Notes under the pieces: model-generated
Databases searched by the model: none
The model's input: only the letters and a program-made list of their open reading frames with translations
What the model was told of the DNA's origin: nothing
Part shown: positions 22,713 to 36,433 of the stretch, piece after piece
How positions within the stretch are numbered: position 1 is the first letter of the stretch
Layout of the letters: each line of letters begins with the position of its first letter
Made by a program: the position numbers and the translations under genes
Source of the DNA: Ptiloglossa arizonensis
Taxonomy: Eukaryota > Arthropoda > Insecta > Hymenoptera > Colletidae
Assembly (NCBI RefSeq): GCF_051014685.1
Contig: NW_027478419.1
Span: forward strand, 620,001-684,000
Reading direction: 5' to 3'
Length of the DNA: 64,000 nucleotides

Positions 22713-23413
22713 ATGCGTACTTTTCCCCTAGGCCGTTCTAGTTATTTCGTTCCGAGCATCAGAACTGCGCAAATTTTGAGTTTCTCAAGCGTTCCTTATA
22801 TCCAAACTGCCATATCTCGCGAACGGATTGATCAATCCGCAAAATTTCTGTTGCATCTGAAAGTAGAAACTCGCCCTATTACAACGGTATGCGCACTTTT
22901 CCCCTAGGCCGTTCTAGTTATTCGTGTCGAGCATCAGAACTGCGAAAATTTTGAGTTTATCAAGCGTTTCTTACTTCCAAACTGCCATATCTCGCGAACG
23001 GATCGACCAATCCGCAAAATTTCTGTTGCAGGTGCAAGTAGAAACTCGCCCGATTACAACGGTATGCGTACTTTTCCCCTATGCCGTTCTAGTTACTCGT
23101 TTCGAGCATCAGAAATGCGAAAATTTTGAGTTTATCAAGCGTTTCTTACCTCCAAACTGCCATATCTCGCGAACGGATTGACCAATCCGCAAAATTTCTG
23201 TTGCGTCTGAAAGTAGAAACTCGCCCGATTACAACGGTGTGCGTACTATTCCCCTAGGCCGTTCTAGTTACTCGTTTCGAGCATCAGAACTGCGAAAATT
23301 TTGAGTTTATCAAGCGTTTCTTATATCCAAACTGCCATATCTCGCGAACGGATTGATCAATCCGCAAAATTTCTGTTGCATGTGCAAGTAGAATCTCGCC
23401 CGATTACAACGGT
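22713..23413 (+). repeat. 4-monomer unit, second 701-bp copy
   Basis: It repeats 22012-22712 and is followed at 23414 by the start of a third +1T unit in the same register. After that the order changes to the longer zone B series. The phase gain of 1 bp per 4-unit block comes from the single 176-bp monomer in each block. Confidence 0.8.
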
Positions 23414-26400
23414 ATGCGTACTTTTCCCCTAGGCCGTTCTAGTTATTTCGTTCCGAGCATCAGAACTGCGCAAATTTTGAGTTTCTCAAGCGTTTCTTAT
23501 ATCCAAACTGCCATATCTCGCGAACGGATTGATCAATCCGCAAAATTTCTGTTGCATCTGAAAGTAGAAACTCGCCCTATTACAACGGTATGCGCACTTT
23601 TCCCCTAGGCCGTTCTAGTTATTCGTGTCGAGCATCAGAACTGCGAAAATTTTGAGTTTCTCAAGCGTTTCTTACATCCAAACTGCCATATCTCGCGAAC
23701 GGATTGACCAATCCGCAAAATTTCTGTTGCATCTGAAAGTAGAAACTCGCCCGATTACAACGGTATGCGTACTTTTCCCCTATGCCGTTCTAGTTACTCG
23801 TTTCGAGCATCAGAACTGCGAAAATTTTGAGTTTCTCAAGCGTTTCTTACCTCCAAACTGCCATATCTCGCGAACGGATTGATCAATACGCAAAATTTCT
23901 GTTGCATCTGAAAGTAGAAACTCGCCCGATTACAACGGTATGCGCACTTTTCCCCTAGGCCGTTCTAGTTATTCGTTTCGAGCATCAGAACTGCGCAAAT
24001 TTTGAGTTTCTCAAGCGTTTCTTACATCCAAACTGCCATATCTCGCGAACGGATTGACCAATCCGCAAAATTTCTGTTGCATCTGAAAGTAGAAACTCGC
24101 CCGATTACAACGATATGCTTACTTTTCCCCTAGGCCGTTCTAGTTATTCGTTTCGAGCATCAGAACGGCGAAAATTTTGAGTTTCTCAAGCGTTTCTTAC
24201 ATCCAAACTGCCATATCTCGCGAACGGATTGACCAATCCGCAAAATTTCTGTAGCATCTGAAAGTAGAAACTCGCCCGATTACAACGGTATGTGTAGTTT
24301 TCCCCTAGGCCGTTCCAGTTATTCGTTTCGAGCATCAGAACTGCGAAAGTTTTGAGTTTCTCAAGCGTTTCTTACATCCAAACTGCCATATCTCGCGAAC
24401 GGATTGACCGATTCGCAAAATTTCTGTTGCATCCGAAAGTAGAAACTCGCCCGATTACAACGGTATGCGCACTTTTCCCCTAGGCCGTTCTAGTTATTCG
24501 TGTCGAGCATCAGAACTGCGCAAATTTTGAGTTTCTCAAGCGTTTCTTACCTCCAAACTGCCATATCTCGCGAACGGATTGACCAATCCGCAAAATTTCT
24601 GTTGCGTCTGAAAGTAGAAACTCGCCCGATTACAACGGTGTGCGTACTATTCCCCTAGGCCGTTCTAGTTACTCGTTTCGAGCATCAGAACTGCGAAAAT
24701 TTTGAGTTTATCAAGCGTTTCTTATATCCAAACTGCCATATCTCGCGAACGGATTGATCAATCCGCAAAATTTCTGTTGCATGTGCAAGTAGAATCTCGC
24801 CCGATTACAACGGTATGCGTACTTTTCCCCTAGGCCGTTCTAGTTATTTCGTTCCGAGCATCAGAACTGCGCAAATTTTGAGTTTCTCAAGCGTTTCTTA
24901 TATCCAAACTGCCATATCTCGCGAACGGATTGATCAATCCGCATAATTTCTGTTGCATCTGAAAGTAGAAACTCGCCCTATTACAACGGTATGCGCACTT
25001 TTCCCCTAGGCCGTTCTAGTTATTCGTGTCGAGCATCAGAACTGCGAAAATTTTGAGTTTCTCAAGCGTTTCTTACATCCAAACTGCCATATCTCGCGAA
25101 CGGATTGACCAATCCGCAAAATTTCTGTTGCATCTGAAAGTAGAAACTCGCCCGATTACAACGGTATGCGTACTTTTCCCCTATGCCGTTCTAGTTACTC
25201 GTTTCGAGCATCAGAACTGCGAAAATTTTGAGTTTCTCAAGCGTTTCTTACCTCCAAACTGCCATATCTCGCGAACGGATTGATCAATACGCAAAATTTC
25301 TGTTGCATCTGAAAGTAGAAACTCGCCCGATTACAACGGTATGCGCACTTTTCCCCTAGGCCGTTCTAGTTATTCGTTTCGAGCATCAGAACTGCGCAAA
25401 TTTTGAGTTTCTCAAGCGTTTCTTACCTCCAAACTGCCATATCTCGCGAACGGATTGATCAATACGCAAAATTTCTGTTGCATCTGAAAGTAGAAACTCG
25501 CCCGATTACAACGGTATGCGCACTTTTCCCCTAGGCCGTTCTAGTTATTCGTTTCGAGCATCAGAACTGCGCAAATTTTGAGTTTCTCAAGCGTTTCTTA
25601 CATCCAAACTGCCATATCTCGCGAACGGATTGACCAATCCGCAAAATTTCTGTTGCATCTGAAAGTAGAAACTCGCCCGATTACAACGATATGCTTACTT
25701 TTCCCCTAGGCCGTTCTAGTTATTCGTTTCGAGCATCAGAACGGCGAAAATTTTGATTTTCTCAAGCGTTTCTTACATCCAAACTGCCATATCTCGCGAA
25801 CGGATTGACCAATCCGCAAAATTTCTGTAGCATCTGAAAGTAGAAACTCGCCCGATTACAACGGTATGTGTAGTTTTCCCCTAGGCCGTTCCAGTTATTC
25901 GTTTCGAGCATCAGAACTGCGAAAGTTTTGAGTTTCTCAAGCGTTTCTTACATCCAAACTGCCATATCTCGCGAACGGATTGACCGATTCGCAAAATTTC
26001 TGTTGCATCCGAAAGTAGAAACTCGCCCGATTACAACGGTATGCGCACTTTTCCCCTAGGCCGTTCTAGTTATTCGTGTCGAGCATCAGAACTGCGCAAA
26101 TTTTGAGTTTCTCAAGCGTTTCTTACCTCCAAACTGCCATATCTCGCGAACGGATCGACCAATCCGCAAAATTTCTGTTGCAGGTGCAAGTAGAAACTCG
26201 CCCGATTACAACGGTATGCGCACTTTTCCCCTAGGCCGTTCTAGTTATTCGTTTCGAGCATCAGAACTGCGAAAATTTTGAGTTTCTCAAGCGTTTCTTA
26301 CTTCCAAACTGCCATATCTCGCGAACGGATCGACCAATCCGCAAAATTTCTGTTGCAGGTGCAAGTAGAAACTCGCCCGATTACAACGGTATGCGTACTT

Positions 26401-29400
26401 TTCCCCTATGCCGTTCTAGTTACTCGTTTCGAGCATCAGAAATGCGAAAATTTTGAGTTTATCAAGCGTTTCTTACCTCCAAACTGCCATATCTCGCGAA
26501 CGGATTGACCAATCCGCAAAATTTCTGTTGCGTCTGAAAGTAGAAACTCGCCCGATTACAACGGTGTGCGTACTATTCCCCTAGGCCGTTCTAGTTACTC
26601 GTTTCGAGCATCAGAACTGCGAAAATTTTGAGTTTATCAAGCGTTTCTTATATCCAAACTGCCATATCTCGCGAACGGATTGATCAATCCGCAAAATTTC
26701 TGTTGCATGTGCAAGTAGAATCTCGCCCGATTACAACGGTATGCGTACTTTTCCCCTAGGCCGTTCTAGTTATTTCGTTCCGAGCATCAGAACTGCGCAA
26801 ATTTTGAGTTTCTCAAGCGTTTCTTATATCCAAACTGCCATATCTCGCGAACGGATTGATCAATCCGCAAAATTTCTGTTGCATCTGAAAGTAGAAACTC
26901 GCCCTATTACAACGGTATGCGCACTTTTCCCCTAGGCCGTTCTAGTTATTCGTGTCGAGCATCAGAACTGCGAAAATTTTGAGTTTCTCAAGCGTTTCTT
27001 ACATCCAAACTGCCATATCTCGCGAACGGATTGACCAATCCGCAAAATTTCTGTTGCATCTGAAAGTAGAAACTCGCCCGATTACAACGGTATGCTTACT
27101 TTTCCCCTATGCCGTTCTAGTTACTCGTTTCGAGCATCAGAACTGCGAAAATTTTGAGTTTCTCAAGCGTTTCTTACCTCCAAACTGCCATATCTCGCGA
27201 ACGGATTGATCAATACGCAAAATTTCTGTTGCATCTGAAAGTAGAAACTCGCCCGATTACAACGGTATGCGCACTTTTCCCCTAGGCCGTTCTAGTTATT
27301 CGTTTCGAGCATCAGAACTGCGCAAATTTTGAGTTTCTCAAGCGTTTCTTACATCCAAACTGCCATATCTCGCGAACGGATTGACCAATCCGCAAAATTT
27401 CTGTTGCATCTGAAAGTAGAAACTCGCCCGATTACAACGATATGCGTACTTTTCCCCTAGGCCGTTCTAGTTATTCGTTTCGAGCATCAGAACGGCGAAA
27501 ATTTTGAGTTTCTCAAGCGTTTCTTACATCCAAACTGCCATATCTCGCGAACGGATTGACCAATCCGCAAAATTTCTGTAGCATCTGAAAGTAGAAACTC
27601 GCCCGATTACAACGGTATGTGTAGTTTTCCCCTAGGCCGTTCCAGTTATTCGTTTCGAGCATCAGAACTGCGAAAGTTTTGAGTTTCTCAAGCGTTTCTT
27701 ACATCCAGACTGCCATATCTCGCGAACGGATTGACCGATTCGCAAAATTTCTGTTGCATCCGAAAGTAGAAACTCGCCCGATTACAACGGTATGCGCACT
27801 TTTCCCCTAGGCCGTTCTAGTTATTCGTGTCGAGCATCAGAACTGCGCAAATTTTGAGTTTCTCAAGCGTTTCTTACATCCAAACTGCCATATCTCGCGA
27901 ACGGATCGACCAATCCGCAAAATTTCTGTTGCAGGTGCAAGTAGAAACTCGCCCGATTACAACGGTATGCGTACTTTTCCCCTATGCCGTTCTAGTTACT
28001 CGTTTCGAGCATCAGAAATGCGAAAATTTTGAGTTTATCAAGCGTTTCTTACCTCCAAACTGCCATATCTCGCGAACGGATTGACCAATCCGCAAAATTT
28101 CTGTTGCATCTGAAAGTAGAAACTCGCCCGATTACAACGGTATGCGTACTTTTCCCCTATGCCGTTCTAGTTACTCGTTTCGAGCATCAGAACTGCGAAA
28201 ATTTTGAGTTTATCAAGCGTTTCTTATATCCAAACTGCCATATCTCGCGAACGGATTGATCAATCCGCAAAATTTCTGTTGCATGTGCAAGTAGAATCTC
28301 GCCCGATTACAACGGTATGCGTACTTTTCCCCTAGGCCGTTCTAGTTATTTCGTTCCGAGCATCAGAACTGCGCAAATTTTGAGTTTCTCAAGCGTTTCT
28401 TATATCCAAACTGCCATATCTCGCGAACGGATTGATCAATCCGCAAAATTTCAGTTGCATGTGCAAGTAGAATCTCGCCCGATTACAACGGTATGCGTAC
28501 TTTTCCCCTAGGCCGTTCTAGTTATTCGTTTCGAGCATCAGAACTGCGCAAATTTTGAGTTTCTCAAGCGTTTCTTACCTCCAAACTGCCATATCTCGCG
28601 AACGGATTGACCAATCCGCAAAATTTCTGTTGCATCTGAAAGTAGAAACTCGCCCGATTAAAACGGTGTGGGTACAATTCCCCTAGGCAGTTCTAGTTAT
28701 TTCGTTCCGAGCATCAGAACTGCGCAAATTTTGAGTTTCTCAAGCGTTTCTTATATCCAAACTGCCATATCTCGCGAACGGATTGATCAATCCGCAAAAT
28801 TTCTGTTGCATCTGAAAGTAGAAACTCGCCCTATTACAACGGTATGCGCACTTTTCCCCTAGGCCGTTCTAGTTATTCGTTTCGAGCATCAGAACTGCGA
28901 AAATTTTGAGTTTCTCAAGCGTTTCTTACTTCCAAACTGCCATATCTCGCGAACGGATCGACCAATCCGCAAAATTTCTGTTGCAGGTGCAAGTAGAAAC
29001 TCGCCCGATTACAACGGTATGCGTACTTTTCCCCTATGCCGTTCTAGTTACTCGTTTCGAGCATCAGAAATGCGAAAATTTTGAGTTTATCAAGCGTTTC
29101 TTATATCCAAACTGCCATATCTCGCGAACGGATTGATCAATCCGCAAAATTTCTGTTGCATCTGAAAGTAGAAACTCGCCCGATTACAACGATATGCTTA
29201 CTTTTCCCCTAGGCCGTTCTAGTTATTCGTTTCGAGCATCAGAACGGCGAAAATTTTGAGTTTCTCAAGCGTTTCTTACATCCAAACTGCCATATCTCGC
29301 GAACGGATTGATCAATCCGCAAAATTTCTGTTGCATCTGAAAGTAGAAACTCGCCCTATTACAACGGTATGCGCACTTTTCCCCTAGGCCGTTCTAGTTA

Positions 29401-32400
29401 TTCGTTTCGAGCATCAGAACTGCGAAAATTTTGAGTTTCTCAAGCGTTTCTTACTTCCAAACTGCCATATCTCGCGAACGGATCGACCAATCCGCAAAAT
29501 TTCTGTTGCAGGTGCAAGTAGAAACTCGCCCGATTACAACGGTATGCGTACTTTTCCCCTGTGCCGTTCTAGTTACTCGTTTCGAGCATCAGAACTGCGA
29601 AAACTTTGAGTTTATCAAGCGTTTCTTTCCTCCAAACTGCCATATCTCGCGAACGGATTGATCAATACGCAAAATTTCTGTTGCATCTGAAAGTAGAAAC
29701 TCGCCCGATTACAACGGTATGCGCACTTTTCCCCTAGGCCGTTCTAGTTATTCGTTTCGAGCATCAGAACTGCGCAAATTTTGAGTTTCTCAAGCGTTTC
29801 TTACATCCAAACTGCCATATCTCGCGAACGGATTGACCAATCCGCAAAATTTCTGTTGCATCTGAAAGTAGAAACTCACCCGATTACAACGGTATGCGTA
29901 CTTTTCCCCTAGGCCGTTCTAGTTACTCGTTTCGAGCATCAGAACTGCGAAAATTTTGAGTTTCTCAAGCGTTTCTTACATCCAAACTGCCATATCTCGC
30001 GAACGGACCAACCAATCCGCAAAATTTATGTTGCATCTGCAAGTAGAAACTAGCCCGATTGCAACGGTATGCGTACTTTTCCCCTAGGCCGTTCTAGTTA
30101 TTCGTTTCGAGCATCAGAACTGCGAAAATTTTGAGTTTCTCAAGCGTTTCTTACTTCCAAACTGCCATATCTCGCGAACGGATCGACCAATCCGCAAAAT
30201 TTCTGTTGCATCTGCAAGTAGAAACTCGCCCGATTACAACGGTATGTGTACTTTTCCCCTAGGCCGTTCTAGTTATTCGTTTCGAGCATCAGAACTGCGA
30301 AAATTTTGAGTTTCTCAAGCGTTTCTTACTTCCAAACTGCCATATCTCGCGAACGGATCGACCAATCCGCAAAATTTCCGTTGCATGTGCAAGTAGAATC
30401 TCGCCCGATTACAACGGTATGCGTACTTTTCCCCTAGGCCGTTCTAGTTATTCGTTTCGAGCATCAGAACTGCGCAAATTTTGAGTTTCTCAAGCGTTTC
30501 TTACCTCCAAACTGCCATATCTCGCGAACGGATTGACCAATCCGCAAAATTTCTGTTGCGTTTGAAAGTAGAAACTCGCCCGATTACAACGGTATGCGCA
30601 CTTTTCCCCTAGGCCGTTCTAGTTATTCGTGTCGAGCATCAGAACTGCGCAAATTTTGAGTTTCTCAAGCGTTTCTTACATCCAAACTGCCATATCGCGC
30701 GAACGGATTGACCAATCCGCAAAATTTCTGTTGCATCTGAAAGTAGAAACTCGCCCGATTACAACGGTATGCGTACTTTTCCCCTATGCCGTTCTAGTTA
30801 TTCGTTTCGAGCATCAGAACTGCGAAAATTTTGAGTTTCTCAAGCGTTTCTTACCTCCAAACTGCCATATCTCGCGAACGGATTGACCAATCCGCAAAAT
30901 TTCTGTTGCATCTGAAAGTAGAAACACGCCCGAATACAACGGTATGCGTACTTTTCCCCTATGCCGTTCTAGTTACTCGTTTCGAGCATCAGAACTGCGA
31001 AAATTTTGAGTTTATCAAGCGTTTCTTATATCCAAACTGCCATATCTCGCGAACGGATTGACCAATCCGCAAAATTTCTGTTGCATGTGCAAGTAGAATC
31101 TCGCCCGATTACAACGGTATGCGTACTTTTCCCCTAGGCCGTTCTAGTTATTTCGTTCCGAGCATCAGAACTGCGCAAATTTTGAGTTTCTCAAGCGTTT
31201 CTTACATCCAAACTGCCATATCTCGCGAACGGATTGACCAATCCGCAAAATTTCTGTTGCATCTGAAAGTAGAAACTCGCCCGATTACAACGATATGCGT
31301 ACTTTTCCCCTAGGCCGTTCTAGTTATTCGTTTCGAGCATCAGAACGGCGAAAATTTTGAGTTTCTCAAGCGTTTCTTACATCCAAACTGCCATATCTCG
31401 CGAACGGATTGACCAATCCGCAAAATTTCTGTAGCATCTGAAAGTAGAAACTCGCCCGATTACAACGGTATGCGTACTCTTCCCCTATGCCGTTCTAGTT
31501 ACTCGTTTCGAGCATCAGAACTGCGAAAATTTCGAGTTTCTCAAGCGTTTCTTACATCCAAGCGGCCATATCTCGCGAACGGATTGACAAATCCGCAAAA
31601 TTTCTGTTGCATCTGAAAGTAGAAACTCACCCGATTACAACGGTATGCGTACTTTTCCCCTAGGCCGTTCTAGTTACTCGTTTCGAGCATCAGAACTGCG
31701 AAAATTTCGAGTTTCTCAAGCGTTTCTTACATCCAAACGGCCATATCTCGCGAACGGATTGACCAATCCGCAAAATTTCTGTTGCATCTGAAAGTAGAAA
31801 CTCACCCGATTACAACGGTATGCGTACTCTTCCCCTATGCCGTTCTAGTTACTCGTTTCGAGCATCAGAACTGCGAAAATTTTGAGTTTCTCAAGCGTTT
31901 CTTACATCCAAACTGCCATATCTCGTGAACGGATTGACCGATCCGCAAAATTTCTGTTGCATCTGAAAGTAGAAACTCGCCCGTTTACAACGGTATGCGT
32001 ACTTTTCCCCTATGCCGTTCTAGTTACTCGTTTCGAGCATCAGAACTGCGAAAATTTTGAGTTTCTCAAGCGTTTCTTACATCCAAACTGCCATATCTCG
32101 CGAACGGACCGACCAATCCGCAAAATTTATGTTGCATCTGCAAGTAGAAACTAGCCCGATTGCAACGGTATGCGTACTTTTCCCCTAGGCCGTTCTAGTT
32201 ATTCGTTTCGAGCATCAGAACTGCGAAAATTTTGAGTTTCTCAAGCGTTTCTTACTTCCAAACTGCCATATCTCGCGAACGGATCGACCAATCCGCAAAA
32301 TTTCTGTTGCATCTGCAAGTAGAAACTCGCCCGATTACAACGGTATGTGTACTTTTCCCCTAGGCCGTTCTAGTTATTCGTTTCGAGCATCAGAACTGCG

Positions 32401-33446
32401 AAAATTTTGAGTTTCTCAAGCGTTTCTTACTTCCAAACTGCCATATCTCGCGAACGGATCGACCAATCCGCAAAATTTCAGTTGCATGTGCAAGTAGAAT
32501 CTCGCCCGATTACAACGGTATGCGTACTTTTCCCCTAGGCCGTTCTAGTTATTCGTTTCGAGCATCAGAACTGCGCAAATTTTGAGTTTCTCAAGCGTTT
32601 CTTACCTCCAAACTGCCATATCTCGCGAACGGATTGACCAATCCGCAAAATTTCTGTTGCGTTTGAAAGTAGAAACTCGCCCGATTACAACGGTGTGCGT
32701 ACTATTCCCCTAGGCCGTTCTAGTTACTCGTTTCGAGCATCAGAACTGCGAAAATTTTGAGTTTCTCAAGCGTTTCTTATATCCAAACTGCCATATTTCG
32801 CGAACGGATTGATCAATCCGCAAAATTTCTGTTGCATCTGAAAGTTGAAACTCGCCCGATTACAACGGTATGCGCACTTTTCCCCTAGGCCGTTCTAGTT
32901 ATTCGTGTCGAGCATCAGAACTGCGCAAATTTTGAGTTTCTCAAGCGTTTCTTACATCCAAACTGCCATATCGCGCGAACGGATTGACCAATCCGCAAAA
33001 TTTCTGTTGCATCTGAAAGTAGAAACTCGCCCGATTACAACGGTATGCGTACTTTTCCCCTATGCCGTTCTAGTTATTCGTTTCGAGCATCAGAACTGCG
33101 AAAATTTTGAGTTTCTCAAGCGTTTCTTACCTCCAAACTGCCATATCTCGCGATCGGATTGACCAATCCGCAAAATTTCTGTTGCGTCTGAAAGTAGAAA
33201 CTCGCCCGATTACAACGGTATGCGCACTTTTCCCCTAGGCGGTTCTAGTTATTCGTTTCGAGCATCAGAACTGCGAAAATTTTGAGTTTCTCAAGCGTTT
33301 CTTATTTCCAAACTGCCATATCTCGCGAACGGATTGACCAATCCGCAAAATTTCTGTTGCGTCTGAAAGTAGAAACTCGCCCGATTACAACAGTGTGCGT
33401 ACTATTCCCCTAGGCCGTTCTAGTTACTCGTTTTGAGCATCAGAAC

Positions 33447-33620
33447 TGCGAAATTTTGAGTTTCTCAAGCTTTTCTTACCTCCAAACTGCCATGTCTCGC
33501 GAACGGATTGACCAATCCGCAAAATTTCTGTTGCGTCTGAATGTAGAAACTCGCCCGATTACAACGGTGTGCGTACTGTTCCCCTAGGCCGTTCTAGTTA
33601 CTCGTTTCGAGCATCAGAAC
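33447..33620 (+). repeat. Exemplar of the 174-bp monomer class with GCGAAATTTTG (-1 A)
   Basis: One A is missing from GCGAAAATTTTG, so the AAAATTTT palindrome is broken. Fourteen members start at 33447, 34671, 35020, 36769, 46922, 48146, 48495, 50244, 51993, 53742, 56891, 58290, 61964 and 63363. All lie in zone C and its duplicates. The later ones are accounted for by offsets of 13,475, 3498 and 5073 bp. Confidence 0.92.
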
Positions 33621-34684
33621 TGCGAAAATTTTGAGTTTCTCAAGCGTTTCTTACATCCAAACTGCCATATCTCGCGAACGGATTGACCAATCCGCAATAT
33701 TTCTGTTGCGTCTGAAAGTAGAAACTCGCCCGATTACAACGGTGTGCGTACTATTCCCCTAGGCCGTTCTAGTTACTTGTTTCGAGCATCAGAACTGCGA
33801 AAATTTCGAGTTTCTCAAGCGTTTCTTACATCCAAACGGCCATATCTCGCGAACGGATTGACCAATCCGCAAAATTTCTGTTGCATCTGAAAGTAGAAAC
33901 TCACCCGATTACAACGGTATGCGTACTCTTCCCCTATGCCGTTCTAGTTACTCGTTTCGAGCATCAGAACTGCGAAAATTTTGAGTTTCTCAAGCGTTTC
34001 TTACATCCAAACTGCCATATCTCGCGAACGGATTGACCGATCCGCAAAATTTCTGTTGCATCTGAAAGTAGAAACTCGCCCGATTACAACGGTATGCGTA
34101 CTTTTCCCCTATGCCGTTCTAGTTACTCGTTTCGAGCATCAGAACTGCGCAAATTTTGAGTTTCTCAAGCGTTTCTTACATGCAAACTGCCATATCGCGC
34201 GAACGGATTGACCAATCCGCAAAATTTCTGTTGCATCTGAAAGTAGAAACTCGCCCGATTACAACGGTATGCGTACTTTTCCCCTATGCCGTTCTAGTTA
34301 TTCGTTTCGAGCATCAGAACTGCGAAAATTTTGAGTTTCTCAAGCGTTTCTTACCTCCAAACTGCCATATCTCGCGATCGGATTGACCAATCCGCAAAAT
34401 TTCTGTTGCGTCTGAAAGTAGAAACTAGCCCGATTACAACGGTATGCGCACTTTTCCCCTAGGCGGTTCTAGTTATTCGTTTCGAGCATCAGAACTGCGA
34501 AAATTTTGAGTTTCTCAAGCGTTTCTTATTTCCAAACTGCCATATCTCGCGAACGGATTGACCAATCCGCAAAATTTCTGTTGCGTCTGAAAGTAGAAAC
34601 TCGCCCGATTACAACAGTGTGCGTACTATTCCCCTAGGCCGTTCTAGTTACTCATTTTGAGCATCAGAACTGCGAAATTTTGAG

Positions 34685-36433
34685 TTTCTCAAGCTTTTCT
34701 TACCTCCAAACTGCCATATCTCGCGAACGGATTGACCAATCCGCAAAATTTCTGTTGCGTCTGAATGTAGAAACTCGCCCGATTACAACGGTGTGCGTAC
34801 TGTTCCCCTAGGCCGTTCTAGTTACTCGTTTCGAGCATCAGAACTGCGAAAATTTTGAGTTTCTCAAGCGTTTCTTACCTCCAAACTGCCATATCTCGCG
34901 AACGGATTGACCAATCCGCAATATTTCTGTTGCGTCTGAAAGTAGAAACTCGCCCGATTACAACGGTGTGCGTACTATTCCCCTAGGCCGTTCTAGTTAC
35001 TCGTTTCGAGCATCAGAACTGCGAAATTTTGAGTTTCTCAAGCGTTTCTTACCTCCAAACTGCCATATCTCGCGAACGGATTGATCAATACGCAAAATTT
35101 CTGTTGCATTTGAAAGTAGAAACTCGCCAGATTACAACGGTATGCGCACTTTTCCCCTAGGCCGTTCTAGTTATTCGTTTCGAGCATCAGAACTGCGCAA
35201 ATATTGAGTTTCTCAAGCGTTTCTTACATCCAAACTGCCATATCTCGCGAACGGATTGACCAATCCGCAAAGTTTCTGTTGCACATGAAAGTAGAAACTC
35301 GCCCGATTACAACGGTATGCGTACTTTTCCCCTAGGCCGTTCTAGTCATTCGTTTCGAGCATCAGAACGGCGAAAATTTTGAGTTTCTCAAGCGTTTCTT
35401 ACCTCCAAACTGCCATATCTCGCGAACGGATTGACCAATCCGCAAAATTTCTGTTGCATCTGAAAGTAGAAACTCACCCGATTACAACGGTATGCGTACT
35501 CTTCCCCTATGCCGTTCTAGTTACTCGTTTCGAGCATCAGAACTGCGAAAACTTTGAGTTTCTCAAGCGTTTCTTACCTCCAAACTGCCATATCTCGCGA
35601 ACGGATTGACCAATCCGCAAAATTTCTGTTGCGTCTGAAAGTAGAAACTCGCCCGATTACAACGGTGTGCGTACTATTCCCCTAGGCCGTTCTAGTTACT
35701 CGTTTCGAGCATCAGAACTGCGAAAATTTTGAGTTTCTCAAGCGTTTCTTACCTCCAAACTGCCATATCTCGCGAACGGATTGACCAATCCGCAAAATTT
35801 CTGTTGCGTCTGAAAGTAGAAACTCGCCCGATTACAACGGTGTGCGTACTATTCCCCTAGGCCGTTCTAGTTATTCGTGTCGAGCATCAGAACTGCGAAA
35901 ATTTTGAGTTTCTCAAGCGTTTCTTATATCCAAACTGCCATATTTCGCGAACGGATTGATCAATCCGCAAAATTTCTGTTGCATCTGAAAGTTGAAACTC
36001 GCCCGATTACAACGGTATGCGTACTTTTCCCCTATGCCGTTCTACTTACTCGTTTCGAGCATCAGAACTGCGAAAATTTTGTGTTTATCAAGCGTTTCTT
36101 ATTTCCAAACTGCCATATCTCGCGAACGGATTGATCAATCCGCAAAATTTCTGTGGCGTCTGAAAGTTGAAACTCGCCCGATTACATCGGTATGCGTACT
36201 ATTCCCCTAGGCCGTTCTAGTTACTCGTTTCGAGCATCAGAACTGCGAAAATTTTGAGTTTCTCAAGCGTTTCTTACCTCCAAACTGCCATATCTCGCGA
36301 TCGGATTGACCAATCCGCAAAATTTCTGTTGCGTCTGAAAGTAGAAACTCGCCCGATTACAACGGTATGCGCACTTTTCCCCTAGGCGGTTCTAGTTATT
36401 CGTTTCGAGCATCAGAACTACGAAAATTTTGAG
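34685..36433 (+). repeat. 10-monomer higher-order unit, 1749 bp, type 1
   Basis: Ten monomers with one 174-bp unit (35020) give a 1749-bp period. Landmarks in order: AAGCTTTTCTTACC with GTCTGAATGTAG, CGCAATATTTC, GCGAAATTTTG, ATCAATACGC with GCATTTGAAAG and CGCCAGATTAC, GTTGCACATGAAAG, TAGTCATTCG with GAACGGCG, AAAACTTTGAG, two TTGCGTCTG units, TTCGCGAACGG with AAGTTGAAAC, CTACTTACTC with TTTTGTGTTTATC, and TTACATCGG. Type 1 carries GCGCAAATATTGAG, which separates it from type 2. The same unit recurs at about 48.16 and 51.66 kb through the larger duplications. Confidence 0.85.

Larger units (their letters stand above)
18701..31300 (+). repeat. Array zone B: AAATGCGAAAA / ATCAATACGC / GTGTAGTTTT class
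   Basis: The zone is defined by variants that are rare or absent in zone A: CAGAAATGCGAAAA, ATCAATACGCAAAA, ACGATATGC, GAACGGCGAAAA, TATGTGTAGTTTT with GCCGTTCCAG, and TGACCGATTCGC with GCATCCGAAAG. Its monomers are organised in repeated blocks with offsets of 701 bp (4 units), 1401 bp (8 units) and 3503/3327 bp (20 and 19 units). The +1T units continue to about 31.15 kb. From about 26.2 kb onward the zone is also part of the large 13,475-bp-offset duplication. Boundaries are judged by eye from variant content. Confidence 0.7.
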
